A DNA stretch of 64,000 nucleotides from Emiliania huxleyi CCMP1516 (GCF_000372725.1 NW_005199926.1:75189-139188); one strand, 5' to 3'; counted from the first letter of the stretch, positions 1-10,283 are shown. Numbers and translations are program-made. The notes: a model not told the origin generated them from the sequence alone.

Positions 1-1
1 G

Positions 2-829
2 GTTGTTGGCAGCGTGCAGGTAACTGGCTCAGTCGGCCGAGGGCCACATGAGAAGCCACGCTGCAACTCAAAGAATGTGTACTGCACCATGGACCACGAC
101 TTTGTGGAGGACAGCAAGGGGCACGGGCAGGTGCAGCCCATCGGGACTGTCATCGACGGCGGCGGCCGCTTCCCAATCCTCCGGCTTGGCAAATTCTCGT
201 CGCTTGCTGTGAACACGCTGCGGCTCGAGAATGGGAACGCACGCGCGTGCGACCCGACAATGCCGGAGATCGAACTAATCAACGTGGGGGCAGCCCGAAG
301 CTCAGAGCCAGGCTGGACGGCGCAGATCGGGGAGGGAGGCTGCGTGATGCACGCCGCCGGTGGCGCCATCTTTTCTGTTGGAGGACAGCTGGTCCTCACG
401 AACACTGCCATTCGATGGAACCGTGCCACCTTTGGCGGAGGCCTGTATGTCGAGGGCGAGGCCGAGGTCCACCAGTCGAATGTGGATCACAATGTCGCCT
501 CAAAATGCGGTGGCGCTCTGTACGCGTCGGTCGGCTCTCGGGTACTCTTCGACAAGTATAAATTCCAAAACAACAAGGACTCGTGCCAGCAACACGCGGT
601 CCCACCGCGCGTCGCGACAGATCAAGAGTTCAAGTACGGGGCTCCCGCGGAGCGCCGACTTGCAAACCAGGAGGGGGCGCAGGGGAAACAAGAGGATCTC
701 AACAGCAGAGTGTGGGGTGGCACCATCTACGAGGGACCACCCTTGAGGCTACCACCCCCGGCACCGAGGGGTTATGGACGATATTCGCTGCAGTGGCTGT
801 GGTCGCTCGCGTGGCCTTCGAACGCTTAG
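2..829 (+). CDS. Beta-helix (pectin-lyase-like / Pmp-repeat) protein, 3' part only
   Basis: The frame is open from the left window edge to a TAG at 827-829, so the 5' part lies outside. The visible protein contains spaced GGAI, GGGLY and GGALY motifs, each followed by a Val/Leu-rich strand and an Asn ladder (for example TNTAIRWN, SNVDHNVA, FQNNKDS). This is the pattern of right-handed parallel beta-helix proteins with chlamydial Pmp-like GGAI/FxxN repeats, which in algae are usually secreted or cell-surface proteins. The last 70 residues are low complexity and may be read-through or a disordered tail. An in-frame splice acceptor could lie near position 13 (CAG before GTAACT). No catalytic residues can be assigned. 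The fold call is fairly secure, the function is not. Confidence 0.55.
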   Translation, partial: VVGSVQVTGSVGRGPHEKPRCNSKNVYCTMDHDFVEDSKGHGQVQPIGTVIDGGGRFPILRLGKFSSLAVNTLRLENGNARACDPTMPEIELINVGAARSSEPGWTAQIGEGGCVMHAAGGAIFSVGGQLVLTNTAIRWNRATFGGGLYVEGEAEVHQSNVDHNVASKCGGALYASVGSRVLFDKYKFQNNKDSCQQHAVPPRVATDQEFKYGAPAERRLANQEGAQGKQEDLNSRVWGGTIYEGPPLRLPPPAPRGYGRYSLQWLWSLAWPSNA

Positions 830-1454
830 CCGGACAGCCACTCCGGAATTGCTCGATGCAGGGCCGTCTTGAATACACATTGTACTAGAATCTGATTGGC
901 TCTCCACAAAACACTTCTGAGATCAGGTTAGTCGTTTCCCCTTTGGAGGCAGACATTTCAGAAAGCGAATCCCCGGCCGCATCTGCCCGCTCGAGTGCAG
1001 CTCATCTTGAGCCCGACCAATGCGGATCGACTTTATAGACCTTCGATTTCGAGGCTCCGACGGCGGGATCGCACCACACGCGATGCGTGGCGAGCACGGC
1101 TTGCGGCGGTCGACTTTTTTTCTCTACACTAGAAACCGGCGCGAGCCGGTCGAGTAGCACTCGATCGGAGCATGCGTCGATCTGACGCTGCTAACTGCTT
1201 TGCCAAATAAATAGTGAGACAAATTCGACAAGCGCCTATCGACAGCTCCATCGAGATGTCCATCGAGAACACGGCCTGTCACCGCAGAGCGGGCAGGCTG
1301 CCTCCATCACCTGTCGCTGCGGCGGTGAACTCGCGCCTCTCAGCTCTCTCTCGCGCGCGCGCTCAGGCGCTGCTCGCTCTCTCGCTTTCACCACCTCTTT
1401 CACCGAAATCACCCCGTTTTTTGCCCATTTCCGGTCATCCGTCCAAAAGGGGCC
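830..1454. other. Non-coding spacer
   Basis: No ORF here has protein-like composition. The stretch contains the likely 3' end of the upstream gene and ordinary unique-looking sequence up to the first repeat. I see no RNA gene, and no promoter that I can support. Confidence 0.5.
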
Positions 1455-2342
1455 GGGGTACCCATGCGGGGGGGAGATGGGGTCCCCCAGCCCGCCGCAG
1501 GCGCCGATTTTTTTGGCATTTTATTCTTTTTCGCGCCATTTTTTACTTGTTTTCATGGGAATTCGGCGTACTTGCGGCCATGCTATCACGCCTTGCGACA
1601 TCCTTTCGGCGCTGCTGACCGTGCCATGCTGCTCAACTGACCGCCTGCATAGCTCGCGGCCTTAGTCTTCGGCATTCAGTGACGACCTGATCGTACGGCC
1701 AGTAGGAAGGTGTCCTTCCAGCGCGTGCACGCTTCTGACGCAATGCGCGTCACAAACTGCCTCGGATTGGCTGCTGGCACTCTCGAGGCTATGCCTACAC
1801 AGCCTCGCGCGCATGGGCAGTCAAGAGGGACCATGCACCTTCTCAGGACAGCGCCGGTGCCTCTCTCTTGGACCGGCAAACGTGGTGGTCTCGTGTCACC
1901 GATGTGGGACCAGTGCGGCATCGCGCCATCGACAGCTCTGAACTGCGCCTCACCACTGACCGGGAAGGTCGCCAAGTGGGCCAGCACCGGTCGCACATTG
2001 TGGCAGCAGTCAGCAGCGCATGTCTGATAGCTAGAGCAGCAGCGTCAGGGTCGCAGGGTCGGATCGTGTCAAGCCTCTCGCCCGGCCGGCCGTGTGCAGA
2101 CGTCGGCCTGTTTGCTGTCTGGAGTGATCTGTCGGCGGTCAGTACGACCGATCAGGTTGGAAGTTTCTTATGGTTAGAGGGTCTATCTGTATGTACTCCT
2201 CGAGATCTCTCCAAATCTGCCCTCTGATCAACCGTGATCATTCGGGAAGTCGGTGCTAGTAGAGACTAGTAGAGCCGGAGCCCCGTTTCCGCACTGCTGC
2301 GCGGCGCACGGTGCCTCCGGGGGCCCCCGCCCCCCCCCAGAG
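1455..2342 (-). mobile_element. Non-autonomous TIR element, left (inverted) copy
   Basis: This block is the reverse complement of 4218-5126 over nearly its whole length. Matching landmarks are the G-rich box and AGATGGGGTCCC near 1480, the segment GGAATTCGGCGTACTTGC near 1558, and the GTTTCCGCACTG-type box near 2285. The inner end (about 2317-2342) reads GGGGGCCCCCGC followed by a C-run and CCAGAG, the same terminus as the other copy. The outer end at about 1450 has diverged from the CTCTGGGCC terminus, and no target duplication is readable here. No transposase ORF is present. ORFs inside match those on the opposite strand of the other copy only because the DNA is duplicated. Confidence 0.7.
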
Positions 2343-2760
2343 ACCGGTATCTGAATGACTTACATGAGCACTTGAGCACTTGAGCACTTGAGCACTGGAT
2401 AGGGTCGATTCCGCATGGTACGGGACCCCTCGATCGTCTCGCCCTCCCTCGCTGGTGTGCTCATCGGGGGGGGGGCATAACAAACACGGTACAGGATCGA
2501 GGTGCACGCCGCTGAGGGACCCCAGAGGGTAGATCGAGCGGTGTCGTCCCCCCTCTCCATCGTCTCCCTGGGAGACGTCGGCGGCGATGGCGGTGTGACC
2601 GATCGAGCTACAAGAGGAACTTGTTCAGCAGGATCCGGGATAGTCTGACGCACTACCTCACTGGGTCTGAGATCATCGAGACGACTTGAGCACTGGATAG
2701 GGTCGATTCCGCGTGGTACGGGACCCCTCGATCGTCTCGCCCTCCCTCACTGAATGAAGA
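2343..2760. repeat. Fragments of the TGTAGAG-family element interior
   Basis: The block holds repeats of the 10-mer GCACTTGAGC and a module reading about GGGTCGATTCCGC...GTACGGGACCCC...CGATCGTCTCGCCCTCCCT. It also holds a module with CATAACAAACACGGTACAGG. The same modules recur inside the complete element at 20474-21481 and near 48000 and 57010. The GTACGGGACCCC module occurs twice here (about 2415 and 2715), so the block is a rearranged or duplicated fragment. Confidence 0.6.
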
Positions 2761-2904
2761 GTATCTGAATGAAGATCCTACTATAGGATTCTCCCCAAAC
2801 CTTGCTCAGCTGATCCAGCATGGGTCGTAAGCCAGGCCTGCCCTGGGCAAAGAAACCAGCACCTCATTCATGGGCTTCCCTGAGCGTCACAGCTCGGTGA
2901 TCGC

Positions 2905-3537
2905 GCCGGGAGCAGGCGCACATCGCTTCCAGGGAGGGGGGCGCCCTTCTGCTCACGCCCCACCCCCCCCCTAGCATGTGGTGAAGCCTCTGGGGGGGTC
3001 GGGACCCCCCCCCTAGCATGTGGTGAAGCCTCTGGGGGGGTCGGGACCCCCCCCCTAGCATGTGGTGAAGCCTCTGGGGGGGTCGGGACCCCCCCCCTAG
3101 CATGTGGTGAAGCCTCTGGGGGGGTCGGGACCCCCCCCCTAGCATGTGGTGGGCACCCCCCAGCAGTTCGTGGGGGAGGAATTGTCGCCATAGAGCCGAC
3201 CGATTTTGCCCCCAAAGTTGTAAAATCGTGGCTGAAAGTCCAATATCTTGGAGAATCTGACCAGTCTCAAGGCTCATGTAGCTCCAAAGGATGGGTTCCC
3301 TCGAAAAATGCTGCGAAACGAGTGTAAAGTCAAGGGCCCGGAGGGCTCTGACCACGAGTCTCCGGGGGGGTCCTCGGCCACGACCCCCCCCCCAGCATGT
3401 GGTGAAGGTGCTGGGGGGGGCGGGACCCCCCCCCTAGCATGTGGTGAAGCCTCTGGGGGGGGTCGGACCCCCCCCCCAGCATGTGGTGTGAGCAGAAGGG
3501 CGCCCCCCTCCCTGGCAGCGATGTCCGCCTGCTCCGG
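2905..3537. repeat. 42-bp tandem satellite with G-run/C-run hairpins, flanked by inverted repeats
   Basis: Five near-perfect 42-bp units start at 2971, 3013, 3055, 3097 and 3139, beginning CTAGCATGTGGTGAAGCC. Each carries a G7TC/GAC7 inverted repeat. A second short cluster of the same unit lies at about 3385-3490. The whole block is bounded by inverted copies of a roughly 50-bp sequence (about 2905-2965 and 3487-3537, GGGCGCCC with GAGCAG). All frames through it give artificial repeat peptides, so I do not call a gene. Confidence 0.8.
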
Positions 3538-3712
3538 CCGGACACCACTGTAACGTCCGTTCCGGGCATTTGAACGCGGACCTTCGGGGGCAAAGACATG
3601 GGCTCTATGGCTCAGACTGGACTCCTCTTGGTCCCTTCTGATGCCCTAGGCCACACCTGGGCCTTACCCGGGGTTCTAGGGGGCGGGCAGGGTTTGCCCC
3701 CCCCAACTGGCC

Positions 3713-3913
3713 CGAGGCACCTTAATGACCGCGCAAGACATAAAGGGTGGCTAAGGGCTCTGCACGCAAGCAAGGCGCCCGCGTCGCAGACGCGGTACCA
3801 TTGACAAATCTGCCATATACCACACGAGCAAATGGCAAAATCCGAATACCGTGCACAAATGCGACGATCTAAGCCGTGGACGGGGGGCAAGTCAGCTGGT
3901 GCCAAGACATCTC
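3713..3913 (+). repeat. Dispersed 200-bp repeat with tRNA-like hairpin, copy 1
   Basis: The same roughly 200 bp recur at 15700-15890 (same strand) and, split by an insertion, at 44945-46075 (opposite strand). Shared landmarks are TGACCGCGCAAGA, AAAGGGTGGCTAAGG, the perfect hairpin CCGCGTC-GCA-GACGCGG and AAAATCCGAATACCGTGC. The TGGCTAAGG box and the anticodon-arm-like hairpin recall a tRNA-derived SINE, but no convincing B box follows, so the SINE idea is tentative. Confidence 0.6.
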
Positions 3914-3979
3914 CGGTAAAATTGAAGCCAAGAACGTCCGCCAAATCCCTGCTTTCGGCGCAGCTTGAGGGGATCATTG

Positions 3980-5250
3980 GGGGGGGGGGGGGTCATAACA
4001 AACACGGTACAGGATCGAGGATGCACGCTGCCAAAAAGCAGTGTCGTCCCCCCCCGCTCTCCATCATCTCACAGTGAGACGTCGGCGGCGATGGCGGTGT
4101 GACCGATCGAGCTCTACAAGAGGAGCTTGTTCAGCAGGATCCGCATCCGGGTTGGTCTGGCGCACAACCTCACATGGTGAGAGAGAGTTTGTTGTAGACT
4201 GAGATTTCACGTTGTAGCTCTGGGCCGGCGCGGGGCCCCCCGGAGGCACCGTGCGCCGCGCCGCAGTGCGGAAACGGGGCTCCGGCGCTCATACTCGCTC
4301 ATACTACCAACTTCCCGATCTAACCCGGTCTAACAGAGGGCAGATTTGGAGAGATCTCGAGGAGTACATACAGATAGACCCTCCAACCACCAGAAAACTC
4401 CGACCTGATCGGTCGTACTGACCGCCGACTGATCACTCCAGACAGCAGACAGGCCGACGTCTGCACGTGGCCGGCCGGGCGAGAGGCTTGACACGATCCG
4501 ACCCTGCGACCCTGACGCTGCTGCTCTAGCTATCAGCCATGCACTGCTGACTGCTGCCACAATGTGCGACCTGTGCTGGCCCACTTGGCGGCCTTCCCGG
4601 TCAGTGGTGAGGCGCAGTTCAGAGCTGTCGATGGCGCGATGCCGCACTGGTCCCACATTGGTGACACGAGACCACCAAGTTTGCCGGTCCAAGAGAGAGG
4701 CACCGGCGCTGTCCTCACCTGAGAAGGTGCGTGGTCCCTCTTGACTGCCCATGCGCGCGAGGCTGTGTAGGCATAGCCTCGAGAGTGCCAGCAGCCAATC
4801 CGAGGTGACGCGCATTGCGCCAGAAGCGTGCACGCAGCTGGAAGGACACCTTCCTACTGGCCGTACGATCAGGTCGTCACTGAATGCTTGATAATAAGGC
4901 CGCGAGCTATGCAGGTGATCAATTGTGCATCATGGCACGGTCAGCTGCGCCGACAGGCTGTCGCAAGGCGTGATAGCATGGCCGCAAGTACGCCGAATTC
5001 CCATGAAAACAAGTAAAAATCTCGAAAAAGAAAAAAACTCCAAAAAAATCGGCGCCTGCGGCGGGCCATGGGACCCCATCTCCCCCCCGCATGGACACCC
5101 TCTGGGGCCCCCGCGCCGGCCCAGAGCGTTGTAGAGCGCCTCTACATCGCTCTACAGGCGACTCACATCGTCCCGCGGCGAATGTAGAGCTCTACAGCTC
5201 TACAGCGCTCGAGAGCGCTCTCTCTACATCTCTACAGCACAGCGCTCTAC
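3980..5250. mobile_element. TGTAGAG-family element copy, interrupted by the 4218-5126 insertion
   Basis: Before 4218 the sequence runs through the CATAACAAACACGGTACAGG module to GAGATTTCACGTTGTAG. After 5126 it resumes CGTTGTAGAGCGCCTCTACATC and continues with clustered TCTACA/TGTAGAG motifs to about 5250. The uninterrupted counterpart is found on the opposite strand around 20596-20660. The copy is degraded at its far ends. No transposase is encoded. Confidence 0.7.
4218..5126 (+). mobile_element. Non-autonomous TIR element with 8-bp target duplication (hAT-like), right copy
   Basis: The element begins CTCTGGGCCGGCGCGGGG and ends with the reverse complement of the same 18 bases, so the terminal inverted repeats are clear. 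It is flanked by the identical octamer CGTTGTAG at 4210-4217 and 5127-5134. Joining the flanks recreates the sequence seen uninterrupted (reverse strand) near 20640, which confirms both the ends and the target duplication. An 8-bp duplication fits hAT (also P or some other superfamilies). No transposase domain is visible in its 909 bp, so it is presumably mobilised in trans. A second inverted copy lies at 1455-2342. Confidence 0.85.
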
Positions 5251-5371
5251 GTTGGAGCTCATTTCTTACTCTCACGATCTCGCGCACCCTCCCCGTGACG
5301 CGTGAGATCTTAGAGCTTAGAGGGCGATCTCTCTAGCTCTGTCTCTCTCGACTGATGGCGCGCTCTCTTTC

Positions 5372-6128
5372 TCACACATGCTCTCTCCGCACCGCGCACC
5401 CTCGTCCCTGCCTCTCGACCCTGCTACCGCGGTCCACCCCTTCAACACAATGTGCGCTTCGGTCCCACCCGCCTCGCGCGCGAGCCGCGAGTGCCAACCG
5501 CGCAAAGCCTATCGGCCAGCAAAGGCGAACCACGATGACTGGCGCGTGTCCCGCTCCTTCAGCAGCAGCCGCACCTAGAAGCGACCCGCACCGCGTCAGT
5601 GGAGGGCCGCCGATCACTCGGGTGAGCGTCGCTGCTACCGACTCCGACAGCTCCGTCACGCGAGCGTCCAGCCGCCGGAACTCTCGCGCCTCCTTCTCGT
5701 CGTGGAGCCGTGTCGCCTCCGCCTCTGCAGCCGCCTTTTTCGCGCTCGACTTCTGAGACATATAGTACTCGACGCCTGCGACAGGGCGGCGGCGGGCTCA
5801 GCTTCGCCCCGCAGCAGCAGCGGGTGCGCGGTTGTGCAGGCTGCGCGCCAAGCACTGTCGCGGAGATGGTGTAGATGACCATTTCGGCGACAAAGTCCGA
5901 GCCTCTCTCCACCGCCACGGTCTCTCTCAAGGGCGCCACATGAGTCGCTGCACCCTTGCCCTCGGCAATGCGGTCCAACTGCAGCGTATTGCGGTGTAGC
6001 CGCTGCCCAACCGCGAGTATAAGCTTTCTGAAGGTGTCAGATGTGCGCGCCGAAGCCTTGATGCGCGCGGCGACGGGCTTCGCTACCTGCTTGATGGCAA
6101 GAAAGCCGAGCTTGATCCAGAGGACCAT
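5372..6128 (-). CDS. OPA3-like: OPA3-like mitochondrial membrane protein
   Basis: Two exons are read on the minus strand: 6128-5849 and 5775 to a stop at 5372-5374. Exon 1 begins MVLWIKLGFLAIKQ and contains KPVAARIKASARTSDTFRK and the ERGSDFVAEMVIYTISATVL stretch, matching the OPA3 N-terminal helix and hydrophobic segment. Exon 2 resumes GVEYYM and gives a charged coiled coil (QKSSAKKAAAEAEATRLHDE), as in OPA3. The 73-bp intron (5776-5848) is GC-AG. OPA3 acts at mitochondrial membranes and influences their morphology in animals, and its molecular role is unsettled. The last 60-70 residues look like non-coding composition, so a further intron or a shorter C-terminus is possible. The gene is divergent from the DHHC gene, with starts 226 bp apart. 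Confidence 0.8.
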
Positions 6129-6354
6129 ATCGGCTGCCGACCGACAAAGCGACAAAGCGAGTCGGACGCGCGATTTTTTTCTTTTCTTCGATGTTAGGAA
6201 ACAAAGCAAGGCGGACATGGCATATCGCTCTGGGGCCCACAGACATCCCGCACCAGCCGATTTTTCTTTTTCTGCTCTGCGGCACCAGGGCCATAAGCGC
6301 GCGAGACCCGAGTGCCACAAGCGCTAATCACCCTGAGCGCGGCCGCAAACCTGC

Positions 6355-7492
6355 ATGAAGCGCGTCGTCAACTGTCGCTGCATCCAGCGTGTTGTATTAA
6401 GTGCCATCGGCTGGATCGACTGGGTGCGGGCGCTGGCGCGCGGTCGTGCTGCGCTCTCTCCTCCGACTCTGCCCACCCACGCTGCAGGCCTTCTCGCTGC
6501 TGCTCCGAGTCGTTGGGCCAGTTCTGGTGCGCGCCTGCGTGGAGCACATCCCGCCGCGACCTCTCTCGCTCCCTTCTCTCTTCTCGCACTCTCTCCTGCC
6601 GCCTCACAGGTGGTTCTTGCCAACAGCCTCATCGCGCTCGTGTCGGTGCAGTGGATATTCGGCCTGGCGCCCGTGTACGTCACCGCGCCTTACGGCGTCG
6701 TTGCCAGCGGGCTCGTGCACGCGTTTGGCATCTACCTCCTCCTCAACATCCTCTTCAACTATTGGGGCTGCCTGCTCACCCGGCCGGGCTTCCCCGGCGA
6801 CCACCTCGCGGCGGTCGAGGCGGCGGCGGAGCGGGCGACGCGCGACTCGACGGTGCCGCGCGTGCGCTTCTGCAAGCGGTGCCGCGTGCCCAAGCCGGCG
6901 CGCACGCACCACTGCTCGGTGTGCAACCGGTGCGTGCTGAAGATGGACCACCACTGCCCGTGGGTCAACAACTGCGTCGGCTTCTTCAACTACCGGTACT
7001 TTCTGCTCTTCCTGCTGCACCTGGCCGCCGGCTGCGTCTTCGTCATGTGCACCTGCCTCCTCGGCCACCTGCAGGGCCACGACCTGCTCTCCGCCCGCAA
7101 CTCCTCCGTCCTCTTCGTCGCGGTGCTCTGCTCGTCGGCGAGCTTCTGCTCGGCGTCTCGGACTCTTCTCGGACCCTTCTCGGACTCTGCTCGGACCCTT
7201 CCCGTAGGTGCTGTGTGCGCTCGGCATCTTCCTCTTCTGGCACGTCTACCTCGTGCTCACCAACCAGACGACGATCGAGTTCTACTCGAACCGGATGGAC
7301 GCGATGGAGGCGCGCCGCGAGGGCCGCACCTTCCGCAACCAGTACTCGCTCGGCTACCGCGCCAACGCGGAGCAAGTCTTTGGGCCTCGCACCCGCTCCT
7401 ACCTCGGGTGGACGCTGGTCAGCCGCACGCGGCCGCCGGGCGATGGCGTCGACTGGCCGACGCACCCGCGCGAGGCCCTCCACCACGTGTAG
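6355..7492 (+). CDS. DHHC-type protein S-acyltransferase (ZDHHC16-like)
   Basis: The exons are 6355-6423, 6610-7122 and 7208-7492, both introns GT-AG and phase 0, giving 288 residues. The Cys-rich domain is complete: [20 protein letters not shown], then the catalytic DHHC tetrad at about residues 136-139 followed by PWVNNCVG. Two hydrophobic segments precede the domain and two follow it (the last spans the second intron), the usual four-pass layout. The NYR and TTIE motifs that follow the Cys-rich domain in this family are present ([14 protein letters not shown]). These enzymes transfer palmitate to cysteines of proteins at ER, Golgi or plasma membranes. Intron 2 consists largely of four copies of an 11-bp repeat (7157-7200). 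The short first exon is the least certain part. Confidence 0.88.
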
Positions 7493-7751
7493 CCCCGCAC
7501 TGCCACTGTGGAGCGTGGAGAGCTCATTTTTGCGAGTCAGACTGGTGGAGTGTGTTGAGCGCCCCGCCTGCGTTTATTGTGCCCCTCTTTTTGGATTGAG
7601 CGCGCGCGTATGCTACGTGGGGAACATGCGGGAGCAAAACCCTTTATCTTCGATTGAGACGATTCAAACACACCGCGGCGGGAGTGGCAAAACCCACACA
7701 CATCTACAGATCTACTACGCGAGAGCCGTAACTAAGACAGCTCACTTTAAT

Positions 7752-10283
7752 TCAGGAAACTGACCTTCTTCCGCCCACCACCCGCACTCCGAGCTTCGCC
7801 TTCCCTTTGCCAGCTTTGGATCGTCGCGCAGGCGCCTGCAGCCCCCGAGCGTGCGCGGCCTCTTGCTCTTCCGCCAGAATTAGGCTGAGACCAGTGCGAC
7901 TGGGTCGGCCGTGAGCTGGGCCACGGCGTGCGTATATGCTTGCAGGTGGGGGATCAGGCGGTCGCGCGAAGGTAGCGGTCGTGCAAACGGGATGGCAAGC
8001 AACATCGTCGAGCTCAGCCGGCTCGTGGCATGCGCGTGGCTGGCTGGCTTGCAGCCCACCGTCCCGAATGTCTGCTAGCGACACGACTGTGAAGTCGTGT
8101 GGATGCGCCAGCGCTTCTGGGGCAGCGTCGGGCTCATCAGTCGGCATCACTGCGAACCCGTTTCGCCTCACCTTCAGCAGCATCGTGGCGGCGCGCACAA
8201 AGCAGAGGGCGCAAGACAGAAGGAGTAGAAATCCGGCGAACAAGGGTGCTCTGCGGCGTTCCAATGAGGCGGCCTCCGGCGGACCCTGGGGTTGTGGCGG
8301 TGGATCGAAAGTCTCTGGAACCGGCGCCGATGCCGGAGCCGGTGCCAATGCCGGTGGTTGAGGTGGTGGCAAGAGCAAGAGCGGTGGGCGCGGTGGGAGC
8401 GACGGTGCTCCTGCGCTCGCGAAGGAGCACGCCCAACCGGCGGGGCACGCACCCGTGCGACAGTGGGCTAGCGTCGGGAAGTTGACGTAGCAAGTGTAAG
8501 CAGGGTCTGAGCAACAGCGCTGAGACCAACAATTGGCGAGTGGGTCCAGCGCGGTGGAGCATTTGAAGCGCCCACCCATAGCCAGCGACTCCGCCTCTTG
8601 TGGCGGCGGAGGCGGCAGCAAGCTGGGAGAGGGTGAGCTGACCTGGCCGCTCCACACGCCGTTGAGGAGCCGCATCAATGGCACGTCCTCCGTCTCGCGG
8701 CGCTCCTTGTCCTCGTGGACGAGCTCAAACCCCCACTTTTCGTTGCGGTACGAGCGCCATATCCACAGAGCCGAGTGGATGCGTCGCTCTTCAAACAAAC
8801 CAGCCACGTCCGAGGCATAAGCTAGCCGGCCGGAGCGAACCGAGTGCTTGACACCCCACTGATTCGAAAAGACGGGCACCCGGTGTGTGCGTGCGAGGGT
8901 CGATGGGTAGTCAAGGAGCGTCTCCAGCCAGCTGCGGTCGACGCGCACAACCTGCGACGCGTTGTCGCAAAAATTGCGGACCCATCCCCGGAATGCGACC
9001 CCACAAGGGTAGTCGCCAGGGTATCCCAAGCCTTCAGCGGCTGGCTCGGCGGTAATGAAGTCCCACGGGTCATAGAAGTCGAAGGTGTAGAGCACATCAG
9101 GCATAGGCGCACCCGTCGGCAGTTGTAAAATCATTGACGAATTGAGCTGCCACACCTTGTAGTATGGTGTCGGACCAACGACGCATGGTATGGGGATGCG
9201 GCGATCGGCAAGATGCACACCGCTGCACACGCTCTCGTAAAACCTCCGGACCGTTGCTTGCTCAGTGACCTTCGAGCGTGGCTCAGACATGACCTCGAAG
9301 CCCGCGAGCATGGGCTGGTCAACCATCGCTGCCGCTATGTGTCTCCACATTGCCTCGAAGGCGCTCGCAAGTCTTGTGTCGTGGAAGACGTCGGCAGCTT
9401 CTGGGTAGGACTCCCCCGCCGCGAATCTGGCCTTCGCGGCGATGATGACCCAAAAGCCTGCGTCGGCGAGACGTTGCACAGCGGTCCGAAGCGCGTCGAG
9501 GCAGTGAGGTGCGAAGTAGCCGGTAGACTCGTCGTCAACGCAGCAGCGGTCAGCAGGGGCACAAAACGGGGGAGAGGAGCCGTCCGTTGGCGGCGGGGCA
9601 GGTGGCGCATCATGCCAAAACACACCAACAAGGCGCACGAGGTTGGCAGCAGGAAGGAGCTTCCGCAAGAGCGCAATGTCGTCGAAGCGCAAATAATCGA
9701 GAAAGATGTTCACCCCGTGCAGTAGCAGCTCCTCGCCACTGCTGGAGTCGAGTAGCCGCTCGCCCTGTACTATGATACGACGAGGTGCCTCAGACTCTGC
9801 GGCCTCCGCTGCGGCCTCCGCGGCCGCCTCAGACTCGGCCTCAGCAGCGTTGGCTGCTGCGACTCTCGCATCGTCCGCATCTGCCGATGGCACCTCGACC
9901 CGCCAGAATGTCGATGCGCCGAGCTGGACACAAAATGAAACCGGCTCGCCATCACCGACTCGGAGGGTACATCTGCCGCCTCTGCCAGAATAGTCGAAGG
10001 CGAGGCATTCCGGAAACGCATCGTCACATGCAGCCTTGCACATGTCAATGCTGACCTCTTCCAGCGGCGGAGACACTTCGATCGCATCCTCGCAGTCCAC
10101 CATAGATGCGCCAGCGGAGGCATACACGTGGTCGATCAACTCAACGGGCACGCAGAACTCACACGAGCGACACTTACAGAATTCGCAATGCGACGTCTTT
10201 TGTCGCAGAGAGCACCAAGCAGCGCAGCCTGCGGTCAGCGCATCCTTTGGGATGCTGGACGTGCATACGGATCCGGCTTGCAT
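7752..10283 (-). CDS. Membrane-anchored GH5-like glycoside hydrolase with Cys-rich and PAN/apple-like modules
   Basis: This is a single open frame of 843 residues. In order it has: a C-x2-C-K-C-R-x2-C-x2-C motif at about 33-44; an apple/PAN-like stretch at about 62-130 (MCKAACDDAFPECLAFDY); an Ala/Glu linker; a GH5-type barrel at about 168-545 with LLLHGVN, the acid/base motif MSEPR (Glu334) and WIWRSY; a small Cys-rich module at about 573-620; a Pro-rich linker; one transmembrane helix at about 679-697; and a basic cytoplasmic tail. The family hydrolyses beta-glucans or mannans outside the cell. Where GH5 enzymes carry the nucleophile Glu, the sequence reads VFSNQWGV, so the nucleophile seems missing. 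No signal peptide is seen at this start, although an in-frame stop lies just upstream, so a 5' exon may be missing from the model. Confidence 0.75.
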   Translation of the reverse strand: MQAGSVCTSSIPKDALTAGCAAWCSLRQKTSHCEFCKCRSCEFCVPVELIDHVYASAGASMVDCEDAIEVSPPLEEVSIDMCKAACDDAFPECLAFDYSGRGGRCTLRVGDGEPVSFCVQLGASTFWRVEVPSADADDARVAAANAAEAESEAAAEAAAEAAESEAPRRIIVQGERLLDSSSGEELLLHGVNIFLDYLRFDDIALLRKLLPAANLVRLVGVFWHDAPPAPPPTDGSSPPFCAPADRCCVDDESTGYFAPHCLDALRTAVQRLADAGFWVIIAAKARFAAGESYPEAADVFHDTRLASAFEAMWRHIAAAMVDQPMLAGFEVMSEPRSKVTEQATVRRFYESVCSGVHLADRRIPIPCVVGPTPYYKVWQLNSSMILQLPTGAPMPDVLYTFDFYDPWDFITAEPAAEGLGYPGDYPCGVAFRGWVRNFCDNASQVVRVDRSWLETLLDYPSTLARTHRVPVFSNQWGVKHSVRSGRLAYASDVAGLFEERRIHSALWIWRSYRNEKWGFELVHEDKERRETEDVPLMRLLNGVWSGQVSSPSPSLLPPPPPQEAESLAMGGRFKCSTALDPLANCWSQRCCSDPAYTCYVNFPTLAHCRTGACPAGWACSFASAGAPSLPPRPPLLLLPPPQPPALAPAPASAPVPETFDPPPQPQGPPEAASLERRRAPLFAGFLLLLSCALCFVRAATMLLKVRRNGFAVMPTDEPDAAPEALAHPHDFTVVSLADIRDGGLQASQPRACHEPAELDDVACHPVCTTATFARPPDPPPASIYARRGPAHGRPSRTGLSLILAEEQEAAHARGLQAPARRSKAGKGKAKLGVRVVGGRRSVS

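Noticed and set aside
1868-2227. Conserved protein pair with 4330-4833
   Set aside because: The two frames match only because the DNA is an inverted duplicate. The peptide has no domain and the unit has transposon ends.
2864-3355. Two minus-strand ORFs with HHMLGGG or PHARGGV repeats
   Set aside because: They are readings of the 42-bp satellite and have no domain or start context.
2905-3537. CRISPR array
   Set aside because: The units abut without unique spacers and the setting is eukaryotic. It is a tandem satellite.
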